A DNA stretch of 64,000 bases. Source: Streptomyces marianii. Its GTDB lineage: Bacteria; Actinomycetota; Actinomycetes; Streptomycetales; Streptomycetaceae. How positions within the stretch are numbered: the stretch's first letter is position 1; every line of letters begins with the position of its first letter. The translations under genes were made by a program, and so were the position numbers. The notes under the pieces were generated by a model. The model was not told the origin of the DNA, did no database searches, and saw nothing but the letters and a program-made list of their open reading frames with translations. The stretch covers positions 8,125,501 to 8,189,500 of the forward strand of contig NZ_VAWE01000001.1 of assembly GCF_005795905.1 (NCBI RefSeq), written 5' to 3'. Below, piece by piece: positions 25,231 through 33,971 of this stretch.

Positions 25231-26001
25231 TCACACGACGCCGACCCGTCCCGAGTCCGGCGGCGGTTCCCGCCCGGTCGTGACGACGGCTGCCAGGTCG
25301 GAGCCCGCTCTGAGCAGCGCCACGGTCCGCGCGGCGATCCCGTCGAGACGCGTCCGCACAACGCGCCGGGTCTCCTCCAGGCCGGCGGGCCGGTGCAGGG
25401 TGCCGAGCAACTCGCGCACGGCGGGAACGCCGTAGCCGGCGCTGCGGAGGGCCGCGACGATCCGGGCCGCCCCGATGTCCGGAAGGTCGTACCGACGTGC
25501 TCGCAGCGACGTCACCCGCTCGGGCGCGAGCAGCCCTTCCTGCTCCCAGAACCGCAGGGTCGAGGGGCGTACACCGAGTGCTCCGGCGAGTTCGGTGATC
25601 GTCATGGCGTCGCCGTCCCGCTCGATTCCCGCGGTGCCGGTCTCGGCCCGTACCGCATCGAGCGCTTCCTGGGCCCGCAAGGCCTCCTCCCGTTCCCGCG
25701 CGAGCCGCACATGCAGTGCGCCGACCGCCGCCGCCGCCTCCGTGACGGTCGCGGTCCACAGCCCCGGCAGTATCCGGCGTGCCTCGACGGGTCCGACGGC
25801 GGCCGCGAGCCCTCGGTACGCGCGAAGGGCTCGCACATGGGCCGGTGTGTAGGAGCGGTAGCCGTTGTCCGACCGGGCAGCCGGGGGGATGACCCCCAGC
25901 CGCTCCAGGTCGCGTACCTGTTGCAGCGAGTAGCCGGACTGTCTCGCGACGTCCGCGGTGCGCAGCGGCCCCTGGTGCCGGCCGCTCGGCTGCTCGTCCA
26001 T
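25231..26001 (-). CDS. MerR-family regulator with two HTH domains
   Basis: 256 residues. The first MerR head is at about 10-70 (LRTADVARQSGYSLQQVRDLERL with GVIPPAARSDNGYRSYTPAHV). A second starts near 130 (MTITELAGALGVRPSTLRFWEQ, then EGLLAPERVTSLRARRYDLPDI). Tandem MerR heads in one chain are unusual but known in actinomycete paralogues. The C-terminal region is helical and lacks the Cys metal loop, so an organic or stress ligand is more likely than a metal. It is divergent from DUF6194 with 40 bases between the starts. Start ATG 26001. Confidence 0.85.
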   Translation of the reverse strand: MDEQPSGRHQGPLRTADVARQSGYSLQQVRDLERLGVIPPAARSDNGYRSYTPAHVRALRAYRGLAAAVGPVEARRILPGLWTATVTEAAAAVGALHVRLAREREEALRAQEALDAVRAETGTAGIERDGDAMTITELAGALGVRPSTLRFWEQEGLLAPERVTSLRARRYDLPDIGAARIVAALRSAGYGVPAVRELLGTLHRPAGLEETRRVVRTRLDGIAARTVALLRAGSDLAAVVTTGREPPPDSGRVGVV

Positions 26002-26020
26002 GGCCAACCCCACACAAGCA

Positions 26021-26041
26021 CTTGAAGGTGATGCTCGAAGC
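26021..26041. promoter_or_regulatory. Candidate MerR operator in the merR/DUF6194 spacer
   Basis: CTTGAAG (26021-26027) and CTCGAAG (26034-26040) are near-identical heptamers 13 bases apart in the 40-base spacer, ending one base before the DUF6194 start. The spacing fits a MerR-type promoter element; the inverted symmetry is only partial. Confidence 0.45.
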
Positions 26042-26527
26042 ATGAGTATGCAGCAGATCATCACCGTCGTTCGGGGCTTCCACGGCGCCTTCGTCCTCGT
26101 CCCGGAGCCGGGGAGCGACTTTCCCGAGCCGGCGTGGGGGGACGCCTTCTTCTACTACGCACCCGACGGGCGGATCCCTCGGAACCAGCAGCCGTACGCG
26201 ACCGTGGTCACCAAGGACCAGCCCGACGACTCCGCCTCCGTTCTCGACCCACCGCACCGATGGCGGGTGAACATCCACGTCGACCGGGCGACCTTTCGTG
26301 AACTGACCGGGGAGGACCCGCGCAGCCTCGGCCGGGAGCGCGACCACGCGGCAGCCGACCAGGTGATGCCGCACCCGGTCTACGGTGCGCTCGGCTGGGT
26401 GTCGGTCGTCAATCCCGGAGAGCGCACGAGGAACACGGTCATACGGCTTCTCCACGAAGCCCACCACGCAGCTCGGGCACGATTCGAGCGGCGGCACGCA
26501 GGAGGGAGGCCGCCGGGAGGCGACTGA
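26042..26527 (+). CDS. DUF6194 family protein
   Basis: 161 residues. The start MSMQQIITVVRGFHGAFVLVPEPGSDFPEPAWGDAFFYYAPDGRIP and the block RWRVNIHVDRATFRELTGEDP match the DUF6194 proteins I know from Streptomyces. No catalytic motif is known for this family. ATG 26042 (or 26048) lies at the end of the putative MerR operator, so the transcript may be almost leaderless. The paired MerR regulator probably controls it, which hints at a stress- or drug-inducible role. Confidence 0.72.
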   Translation: MSMQQIITVVRGFHGAFVLVPEPGSDFPEPAWGDAFFYYAPDGRIPRNQQPYATVVTKDQPDDSASVLDPPHRWRVNIHVDRATFRELTGEDPRSLGRERDHAAADQVMPHPVYGALGWVSVVNPGERTRNTVIRLLHEAHHAARARFERRHAGGRPPGGD

Positions 26528-26984
26528 GACGGCCCGAGGGCGCGGAGAGCCACAACGGCGCCGCGCGCGGCGGCCCGAAGCACGCGGCGGCCGTGCCCTC
26601 CACGGCGTGACGCGTCAGCCTGGGGAAGGTGCGGACCGGGCCTCGGCGAGTTCCGCTCGCGCCGCCTGCTGGGCGATGTCCGGGTAAGGGCTGCCCCGGG
26701 GACTGCGGGACAGCCCTTGGGCGTAGGCGCCATCGCCGACGGGAATCATCATCGCCGCCGACGCGCCGGCGGCGATGATGCCGAGGACCCGGGCCGCGAG
26801 GTTCTCGGGTCGTCCGGAGGCCGGGTCGCGGTCAGCGCTCCGGGGGCGTGCGAGGGCGCACCCGGAGCGCTGCCGGGGCGCTCCCCGCGCAGGCCATGAC
26901 CGGTCGACGACCGCTGGCGGCCGCGACGGCCGCGTACGGCTGGGGCGTCGTCCCCACGGCCGGCTCCTGTCGCGGCCGTGCCAA

Positions 26985-27160
26985 GATCTGAGGCTGTAGT
27001 ACTCGTCCGCGAAGCGCCGAAGCGGGGTCGATTTGCCGATGCCAACGGGCGCGGTGAGGAAGAGCACCGCGAAGGAGTCCGCCGGGCCCTCGACGACCGA
27101 GCGGAATTGAGCCAATTCCTCGTGCCGTTCGACGAAGGTGCGCAGTCGGTTGGCGCTCAA
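26985..27160 (-). pseudogene. N-terminal scrap of an ATPase-LuxR regulator
   Basis: TTG 27160 encodes about 58 protein-like residues: TFVERHEELAQFRSVVEG, then LFLTAPVGIGKSTPLRRFADEYYSL. The Walker A GIGKST identifies a STAND/AAA-type ATPase head like that of the large LuxR regulators. After about 26985 the phase becomes Arg/Pro-rich noise and the remaining 800 residues are absent. Further along (26740-26640) a short protein-like run with a signal-peptide look (GIIAAGASAAMMIPVGDGAYA) belongs to another lost gene. The stretch 26528-27470 otherwise holds no intact gene. Confidence 0.55.
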
Positions 27161-27465
27161 AAATTGGCCATGAGTGGCGGGAAAACGGTCGTCACTGCGA
27201 GGCGTCTTCGGTAGGACTCCATGGGGGAGTGAACGGCTTTGCGAACAAGACGGTCACTGCAATGATCAGGTCCCGCGCGGCGCGCCCGGGGGCGAATCCC
27301 TTGCGTGCATGGGGTGGTGACCCTGGAGGATGGCTTGTGGGCCGGCGCCTGCCGACTCGCTGCTCATTTTCGCCGAGTGGCTTTCCGGGCGGTTTCCGGG
27401 TGATTTCCTGGCGGCGTCGGCGCGGTAAAGAGCCGCTATGGGTGGTCTTGCCTGCCGGGCCACCT

Positions 27466-27471
27466 TATGAT
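27466..27471 (+). promoter_or_regulatory. Candidate -10 box of staR
   Basis: TATGAT fits the primary-sigma consensus. Transcription would begin near 27477, leaving a leader of about 40 bases before the chosen staR ATG. No well-spaced -35 element is seen, suggesting an activator-dependent promoter. Confidence 0.4.
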
Positions 27472-27515
27472 CGGATGTGAAATTGCGTGATCGAAGTTGG
27501 TCGATGAGGGGGAAA

Positions 27516-30320
27516 ATGCACGCCTCTTCGTGGTCGATAATGGAGAGAAGCGAGAAAGTGATTTCTGGCCCGGCTTCCGCGAGGGATCCCATTTCCCGAG
27601 CAGAAGTGCGCGGTCGGGAAAAACAGCTGGCCCAGACCAGCGCTCAGCTGCGCCGAGTGGCGCGCGGCGGGCGCGGTACGGTCCTCCTGGTGGCGGCGGC
27701 ACCCGGCGCGGGGAAGACCCGCCTCCTCGCGGAAGCCGCCAGGCTCGCAGACGCCGACGGCTTCGTGGTCGTGGGCGGTGTCCCGGCCGGTTCCGACGCC
27801 GCGATCGAGGCGGCACGGACCCGGCTTCGCCATGCCGGTGGCGCCCGCACCGCCGTCGTGCTCGACGATCTGCACCTGGCGAGCCCGCCCGCCCTGACAA
27901 CGTTGTGCGACGTCATGGTGGCCCTCAGGGGGCACCCGATCCTCTGGGTACTCGCCTTCGCGACGGACCGGGGTGACGCGCCGCACGAGCCGCTGAAGGA
28001 CTGTCTCGGCAGGCTCCGGGCCGTGCTTCCGGTCGAACGGGTCCGGGAGTTGGGGCCGATCGAGGGCGAGGCGCTGGCGCTCCTGGTCGCCGACTGCACC
28101 GGGGCCGCCCCCGACCCGGCGCTCCTCGCCCTGGCGGAGAGCGTCAACGACACACCCCGTGCCGTGATCGAGCTCCTGCGCGGGCTCGCGGACGACGACC
28201 TGTGCGCGGTCGACGGCACCTCCCGGCCACGGTTCGGCCCGATCGGCGGCCCCCTCGTCGGGGGCGGTGTGCCCGCGCCGGTGCCGAAACGATTCTCCAT
28301 GCTGATCCAGCAGAATCTCCGGTCACTCTCCGAGCCCACCCTGAAGGCGCTCAGGCTGGCCGCGGTGCTCGGATCACCGTTCGCGCCGGAGGATCTGTCG
28401 GCCCTGCTCGGCGAAGCACCCGTCGGCCTGCTCGCGGCGGTGGACGAAGCGGTCGACCGGGGGCTGCTGGTCTGCGGTGAACACGACCTCGCCTTCCGGA
28501 CAGAGCCGATCTGGCGTGTCCTGCTCGACTCCGTACCGCCGCCGGTGTGCGCCCTGTTGCGCCGACAGGCGGCGGCGATGATGCTGCCGCGTTCCGACGG
28601 CGTCGAACGCGCCGCCCTCCAGCTGGTCCACGTCGCCCAACCCGGCAACGCGGACGAGATCCGCGTCATCTCCGAAGGGGCACGGAAGTTGCTCATCGCC
28701 GATCCGTCCACCGCGGCGTCGCTGGCGACCCGTTGCATGGAACTGCTGCCGCCCGGGCGGGCCGAACGCGTACGTCTGGCGCGCACCGCGGTCGAGGCGT
28801 GCACCAGGGCGGGCCACCTGGAGCGGGCGATCACCCTGGCCAAGGCCGCGATCGACGACACGGCGCCACTGGCTCCCCCGTTACCGGCGGAACTCGCGGA
28901 GGACGTGGCCGCGCTGCAGGCGTCGATGTCGACCGCGCTGCTGCTACTGGGGAACGTGCAGTCGGCGCGCCGTGCCGCGGGCGACGCGCTGGCGGCGCGA
29001 CACGGCGGCGGCCAGCACCGCGAAGCCATGATCGCCCACCTCGCCGCTTCCTATCTGACCGGCGACGGTACCGCGGTGGACCGTGCACACAGGATCCTCG
29101 ACGCTCCCGACCGCCACACCCGCGCCGTACTGGTCGGTGCGATGACCTTCCACGCCTTCGGCCAGTGGCGTGACGGCGAGGTGGGAGAGGCGGTGAGCAC
29201 CCTGCGTGAGGCGGTCGCGCTCGACCGCACGGGGGAGGAGGCGCAGATCCTCGATCCGCGCTGGTTCCTCGCCTTCGCCCTCACCAGGACCGACGAGTAC
29301 GAGCAGGCGGCGGCCGTCATCCAGAGTTCCGCCGCGACGTCCGCACCGGAGTCCGGAGCGCTGACCGCCGCCGTCCCGGCCGTGCTCCGCGCCCAACTGC
29401 ATCTCGCCCAGGGCCGGCTGGACGAGGCCGAGGGGGAGGCCAGGACCGGTGTGGGCACCGACGGCTCCCACGTCCCGATGCTCGCACCGCAGGCGTGGCT
29501 GGTCCTGGCCTCCGTCGCGCTGCGCCGGGGGTCGCTCACCCAGGCCGAGGACCACATCAGGACCCTGGAGAAGGACTTCCCCCAGCACGCCTCCAGCCCC
29601 TGGTGGGCCGCGCGTCTCCTGCTGAACGCCCAACTGGCCGAGGCTCAGGCCGACCCCCTGGCGGCGGCGGACGTGCTCGCGGAGATCGGTGCACGGGCCG
29701 GTGCGCTCCGCGAAGCCGTCCTGGAGGACCCGGCCGCCGCGGCCTGGTGCGTGCGCTCCATGCTCGCCGCGGACCGACCGGATCTCGTCGGGATGGTGAT
29801 CGACACGACGGAGCACCTCCTGGTACGCAACCGTCGCCTCCCCTCGGTGCTGGCCACCGCCATGCACGCTCGCGCGCTCGCCGAGGGCGACGCCGACGCC
29901 CTGGCCCGCGCCGGCCGGCTGCACCGCAACCCGTGGGCACAGGCCGCGGCAGCCGAGGACCACGCCGCTCTCCTGCTCGACCGCGGGGACCACGAGAACG
30001 CGATCAGCGAACTGGACCGGGCCATGAGCGCCTACGGCGCGCTCGGCGGCGAGCGGGACGCCGCCCGGGTCCGGGCCCGCCTGCGCCGGCTCGGTGTACG
30101 ACGCCGGCACTGGACGCACGCCAAGCGGCCCGTCTCCGGCTGGGAGAGCCTCACCAAGACCGAGCGCAAGGTGGCGGAACTGGTGGCCGGCGGCCTCACC
30201 AACCAGCAGGCCGCCCGTCATCTGTTCATCTCCCCGCACACGGTGGGGTTCCATCTGCGGCAGATCTACCGCAAGCTCGGGATTCGGTCCCGTACGGCGC
30301 TGATCCGTCTCAGGGCGTAG
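27516..30320 (+). CDS. staR: StaR: ATPase-type LuxR activator of the indolocarbazole cluster
   Basis: 934 residues. Walker A APGAGKTR (about 61-68), Walker B AVVLDDLHLA (about 113-122), a long helical/TPR-like middle, and a C-terminal LuxR helix-turn-helix (LTKTERKVAELVAGGLTNQQ, then FISPHTVGFHLRQIYRKLG). This is the LAL regulator architecture. In the known staurosporine and rebeccamycin clusters the equivalents StaR/RebR activate the biosynthetic genes. One leucine is encoded by TTA at 28881-28883, so translation should depend on the bldA tRNA. I chose ATG 27516 for its AGGGGG site; GTG 27477 and ATG 27504 are in-frame alternatives. It converges on staB. Confidence 0.9.
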   Translation: MHASSWSIMERSEKVISGPASARDPISRAEVRGREKQLAQTSAQLRRVARGGRGTVLLVAAAPGAGKTRLLAEAARLADADGFVVVGGVPAGSDAAIEAARTRLRHAGGARTAVVLDDLHLASPPALTTLCDVMVALRGHPILWVLAFATDRGDAPHEPLKDCLGRLRAVLPVERVRELGPIEGEALALLVADCTGAAPDPALLALAESVNDTPRAVIELLRGLADDDLCAVDGTSRPRFGPIGGPLVGGGVPAPVPKRFSMLIQQNLRSLSEPTLKALRLAAVLGSPFAPEDLSALLGEAPVGLLAAVDEAVDRGLLVCGEHDLAFRTEPIWRVLLDSVPPPVCALLRRQAAAMMLPRSDGVERAALQLVHVAQPGNADEIRVISEGARKLLIADPSTAASLATRCMELLPPGRAERVRLARTAVEACTRAGHLERAITLAKAAIDDTAPLAPPLPAELAEDVAALQASMSTALLLLGNVQSARRAAGDALAARHGGGQHREAMIAHLAASYLTGDGTAVDRAHRILDAPDRHTRAVLVGAMTFHAFGQWRDGEVGEAVSTLREAVALDRTGEEAQILDPRWFLAFALTRTDEYEQAAAVIQSSAATSAPESGALTAAVPAVLRAQLHLAQGRLDEAEGEARTGVGTDGSHVPMLAPQAWLVLASVALRRGSLTQAEDHIRTLEKDFPQHASSPWWAARLLLNAQLAEAQADPLAAADVLAEIGARAGALREAVLEDPAAAAWCVRSMLAADRPDLVGMVIDTTEHLLVRNRRLPSVLATAMHARALAEGDADALARAGRLHRNPWAQAAAAEDHAALLLDRGDHENAISELDRAMSAYGALGGERDAARVRARLRRLGVRRRHWTHAKRPVSGWESLTKTERKVAELVAGGLTNQQAARHLFISPHTVGFHLRQIYRKLGIRSRTALIRLRA

Positions 30321-30428
30321 CGCTCCGCGACGGGTTCGGCGATCGCATTCCGGTGCGCAGGGGCTGTGTGGCCGAGCGGCGGCTCCCTCGTACGGCCCGG
30401 CGGCGCCGTCGTGTGCGCTCGCTCCCTC

Positions 30429-30458
30429 CGCTCTCGACCGCTCTCGACCGCTCTCGAG
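30429..30458. repeat. Three tandem 10-bp repeats between staR and staB
   Basis: CGCTCTCGAC, CGCTCTCGAC, CGCTCTCGAG stand head to tail in the 205-base convergent gap. Purpose unknown; a termination or slippage region is possible. Confidence 0.7.
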
Positions 30459-30525
30459 CCGAACGGGCTTCCGCGGAGGAGCCGCCTGTCGGCGCAGCCC
30501 CGTGCCGCCGTCGGGCCTTCGCCCC

Positions 30526-31479
30526 TCAGGGCGCCCTGCGCTTCCTCAGCGGCTCCCACCACTCGCGGTTGGTCGTGTACCACTCGACGGTCTCGGCCAG
30601 GCCCTGGTCGAAGGGGATGCGCGGGGCATGCCCGAGGGCCCGCAACTTGGCGTCGGTCAAGGAGTAGCGGAAGTCGTGGGCCTTGCGGTCCGGGACCCGC
30701 TCGACGCGCCGCCGGTCGGCGCCCAGTGCGTCGAGCAGCCGGACCGTGAGCTCCAGATTGGTCAACTCGGCGGTGCCGGCGACGTGGTAGACCTCACCGG
30801 GTTGCCCGCGGTCGGCGACCAGCCGGACGGCTCGGCAGTGGTCGGCCACGTGGATCCAGTCGCGTACGTTGGCGCCGTCGCCGTAGAGCGGGACGGTCAG
30901 GCCGTCGAGGAGGTTGGTGACGAAGAGCGGGATCACCTTCTCCGGGTACTGGTACGGCCCGTAGTTGTTGCCGCAGCGGGTGATACTGACCGGCAGCCCG
31001 TGGGTGCGGGCGTAGGCGAGCGCGATCAGATCGCCGCCGGCCTTGGAGGCGGCGTAAGGGGAGTTGGGGCTGAGCGGGGCGGTCTCGTCCCAGGAACCGC
31101 TGTCGATGCTGCCGTAGACCTCGTCGGTGGAGACGTGGACGATTCTCGGGGTGCCCGCGTCGAGGCAGGCCTGCATGAGGGTCTGCACCCCGAGGACGTT
31201 GCTCCGGACGAACTCCTCGGCGCCGGCTATCGAACGGTCCACGTGCGACTCGGCGGCGAAATTGACGACGGCGTCGTGGCCGGGCACCACCTCGGCCAGG
31301 AGCGCCGCGTCGCAGATGTCGCCGTGCACGAACGTGAAACGCTCCTCCACGGGCTCCAGGCTGGCCGGGTTCCCGGCGTAGGTCAGCTTGTCGACGACGG
31401 TCAGCTCGTCCTCGCCGGCGAAGGACCGTACGAAGTGGGAGCCGATGAAGCCGGCGCCGCCGGTCACGAGGATTCTCAT
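30526..31479 (-). CDS. staB: StaB: dTDP-glucose 4,6-dehydratase
   Basis: 317 residues, extended SDR. GGAGFIGSH (residues 7-15) binds NAD+, the catalytic set is TDEV (Thr-Asp-Glu) and YAASKAGGD (YxxxK), and NNYGPYQYPEKVIP is the RmlB nucleotide-sugar loop. It turns dTDP-glucose into dTDP-4-keto-6-deoxyglucose, the branch point for the staurosporine sugar. The start overlaps the staA stop by 4 bases (ATGA). Last gene of the staG-N-A-B transcript. Confidence 0.95.
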   Translation of the reverse strand: MRILVTGGAGFIGSHFVRSFAGEDELTVVDKLTYAGNPASLEPVEERFTFVHGDICDAALLAEVVPGHDAVVNFAAESHVDRSIAGAEEFVRSNVLGVQTLMQACLDAGTPRIVHVSTDEVYGSIDSGSWDETAPLSPNSPYAASKAGGDLIALAYARTHGLPVSITRCGNNYGPYQYPEKVIPLFVTNLLDGLTVPLYGDGANVRDWIHVADHCRAVRLVADRGQPGEVYHVAGTAELTNLELTVRLLDALGADRRRVERVPDRKAHDFRYSLTDAKLRALGHAPRIPFDQGLAETVEWYTTNREWWEPLRKRRAP

Positions 31480-32540
31480 GACGCCACCTGCACCTTGCTG
31501 TGGTCGCCGAGGACGAGGCGGTGGGCCCGCAGGACGCGGGGCGTCGACGTCACCTCGACCTCGCGTCCGATCAGCGAGCGCTCCACGCGGCGCACCCCGG
31601 CGATCGACGCCCCGCGCAGCACGATGGAGTACTCCACTTCGCTGTCGACGACGGAGCAGCCGCTGTCGATGGAGGTGAACGGACCGATGTAGGAGTTGTG
31701 GATGCGTGAACCCGCCGCGACGACCGCGGGACCGACGATCCGCGATCCCGTGACGGTCGCGCCCTTCTCGATCACCACCCGGCCGATGAGCTCGCTGGAC
31801 TCGACCTCGCCGGAGCAGTCGGTCTCGACGCCGTCCAGGACCAGACGGTTGACCTCCAGCATGTCGGCGACGTTGCCGGTGTCCTTCCAGTAGCCGGTGA
31901 CGAGCGTCGACTCCACACGGCAGCCCGAGTCGATCAGCTCCTGGATCGCGTCCGTGATCTCCAACTCGCCCCGCCACGACGGCTTGAGCCTGCACACCGC
32001 GTCGTGCACGCGGGCGGTGAACATGTAGACGCCGACCAGCGCGAGGTCGCTCTTCGGGTGCTCCGGCTTCTCCTCCAGACCGATCACCCGGCCGCTGCCG
32101 TCGAGTTCGACCACACCGAACGCACGCGGGTCCGACACCCGGGTCAGCAGGATCTGGGCGTCCGGACGGTTCACCCGGAAGCGGTCCACGAGTGCGCCGA
32201 TGCCGCCGACGATGAAGTTGTCGCCCAGGTACATCACGAAGTCGTCGTCGCCGAGGTAGTCCCGGGCGATCCCCACGGCGTGGGCGAGCCCCAGCGGTGC
32301 CTCCTGAGGGAGGTAGGTGACGTCCAGACCGAACCGTGAGCCGTCGCCGACCGCGGACTCGATCTCGGCGGCCGTGTCGCCGACGACGATGCCGACCTCG
32401 CGGACGCCCGCCAGGGCGATCGACTCCAGGCCGTAGAACAGGACCGGCTTGTTGGCGACGGGCACGAGCTGTTTCGCCGACGTGTGGGTGATCGGCCGCA
32501 GCCGGGAACCGGAGCCGCCGGCGAGCACGAGCGCCTTCAT
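31476..32540 (-). CDS. staA: StaA: glucose-1-phosphate thymidylyltransferase
   Basis: 354 residues. The nucleotidyltransferase signature GGSGSRLRPITHTSAKQLVP sits at the start (residues 8-27), with MYLGDNFI (metal/nucleotide site) and a C-terminal left-handed beta-helix of hexapeptide-like repeats (SSELIGRVVIEKGATVTGSR). The helix marks the long RmlA subgroup used in secondary metabolism. It joins dTTP and glucose-1-phosphate. I used ATG 32540 (MKALVLAGG), where homology begins, over an upstream in-frame start. It overlaps staB by 4 bases. Upstream, 32541-32750 separates it from staN without a gene. Confidence 0.94.
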   Translation of the reverse strand: MKALVLAGGSGSRLRPITHTSAKQLVPVANKPVLFYGLESIALAGVREVGIVVGDTAAEIESAVGDGSRFGLDVTYLPQEAPLGLAHAVGIARDYLGDDDFVMYLGDNFIVGGIGALVDRFRVNRPDAQILLTRVSDPRAFGVVELDGSGRVIGLEEKPEHPKSDLALVGVYMFTARVHDAVCRLKPSWRGELEITDAIQELIDSGCRVESTLVTGYWKDTGNVADMLEVNRLVLDGVETDCSGEVESSELIGRVVIEKGATVTGSRIVGPAVVAAGSRIHNSYIGPFTSIDSGCSVVDSEVEYSIVLRGASIAGVRRVERSLIGREVEVTSTPRVLRAHRLVLGDHSKVQVAS

Positions 32541-32750
32541 CGGCACCCCGTCGGTACGTCGGCCGCAAAGGTAGGAGTCATCATCTCCCCAACTGTCCAT
32601 GGCAGGGCTGGATGCCCGAGCCGTCCTGGTGAACGCTGGGCGCCCGCACCTCCGGGGCCGGTCGGCACGGGTGGGTCTCCGGGCGCCCCGTACGGGCGTC
32701 CTCCGCCTCCCGGCGTCGAGAGGCGGGGAACGCCGGTGGGCATCTCGTCG

Positions 32751-33971
32751 TCAGTTCAGTACGGCGGGCAGGGCGCTCAGCCGGCGGATCATCCACTCCG
32801 ACTCCCACACGACGGCGGCCTCGCTGCTCAGCCGCGCCCTCGGGAAGCGCCGCAGGAACTCGCGCACGGCGATCTGTGCCTCCAGCCGGACCAGCGAGGC
32901 GCCGATGCAGTAGTGCATGCCGAGGCCGAAGCTGACGTGGCCGTGCCCGCCGCGTGCCGCCTCGAAGCTGTCGGCTCCCTCGCCGGGCTTCCGGTTCGCC
33001 GCCGCGATACTGACCTGCACCGGGGCGCCCTTCGGGATCAGGTAGCCGCCGAGTTCGATGTCCTCGGTGGGGAAACGCCATGTCGGGTGCGGGAACGGCG
33101 GGTGGACCCGGAGAGCCTCCTCGATCCAGCCCTTGATGCCCTCCTCGGACTGCGGCCGCTCCTCCGGTGGCCGGCGCAGCGCCTCGTACAGCGAGGCGGA
33201 GATCAGGCTCCCCGTCGTCTCGTATCCGGTGATGATCATGCCCACGGTCCAGACGACGACCTCGCCCTCGGTGACCGCGTCCGGCCCGTCCGCCGCGGCC
33301 AGGAAACCCGTGATCACCCCCTCCCGCAGCGGGGCCGGGTCCTTCACCCAGCCCTCGACCGCCCCGAACAGTGCGCCGACCGCCTCCCGGCGTGCGGGGT
33401 AGTCGGAGGAGTAGAGCATGACGTCGGTGATGCTGCGCAGCCGTCGCTCGGCTTCCAGGGGCAGGCCGAGCATCTCGGAGATGAAGGCCAGCGGGACCCG
33501 GTGGGTGTAGTCCGTGACCACATCGACCTCGGCGGACGCGCCGGCCCGCGACTGCTCCAACTCGGTGAGGAAACCGCCGACCTTGACGCCGACCCGTTCG
33601 CCCCACTTCTCGGTGTTGCGCGGGCTCAGCACCGGCTGGTGCACCCGCCGGATCCGGGCATGGTCCGCGCCGTCGCTCATGATCATGGCGCGGGCGTACT
33701 CCGGGGGCGGCTGCGATCCCACCATCAGACCGGGGCGGCGCATGAAGTCGGGGACCAGGGTGATGTCCTTGGCCATCCTGGGGTGGGCGAGCGCGGTCCG
33801 CACCAGCTCGGGGTCGCAGACGACCCAGGCGTGCTCGCCGAGGTAGGGGATGCGGACGACCGGCGCCACGCGCGCTGCGGCCAGCAGTTCCGGCATGCAG
33901 TCGAAGGGACCCGGGTCCACGGGCATGCTGGTCTCGGGGGCTTCCTTCAGGTCGGTCCTCGTGGTGTTCAC
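32751..33971 (-). CDS. staN: StaN: cytochrome P450 forming the second C-N bond
   Basis: 406 residues. Heme loop FGLGMHYCIGASLVRLE (Cys355), ExxR pair E285-R288 and an I-helix ITGYETT (247-253) without the usual Ala-Gly pair before it. In staurosporine assembly this enzyme bridges the sugar C-5' to the second indole nitrogen after StaG has made the first bond; the role is from knowledge of the pathway. Start GTG 33971 overlaps the staG stop by 4 bases (GTGA), so both are coupled. Electrons come from ferredoxin partners not encoded here. Confidence 0.93.
   Translation of the reverse strand: MNTTRTDLKEAPETSMPVDPGPFDCMPELLAAARVAPVVRIPYLGEHAWVVCDPELVRTALAHPRMAKDITLVPDFMRRPGLMVGSQPPPEYARAMIMSDGADHARIRRVHQPVLSPRNTEKWGERVGVKVGGFLTELEQSRAGASAEVDVVTDYTHRVPLAFISEMLGLPLEAERRLRSITDVMLYSSDYPARREAVGALFGAVEGWVKDPAPLREGVITGFLAAADGPDAVTEGEVVVWTVGMIITGYETTGSLISASLYEALRRPPEERPQSEEGIKGWIEEALRVHPPFPHPTWRFPTEDIELGGYLIPKGAPVQVSIAAANRKPGEGADSFEAARGGHGHVSFGLGMHYCIGASLVRLEAQIAVREFLRRFPRARLSSEAAVVWESEWMIRRLSALPAVLN

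Noticed and set aside
27229..27480. 83-residue plus-strand frame just before staR
   Set aside because: No motif and it runs into the staR start region; more likely the regulator's upstream promoter DNA.
27486..27503. ATCGA...TCGAT dyad near the staR start
   Set aside because: Only 5-base arms with a 6-base centre, lies in the leader or early codons; too weak to call an operator.
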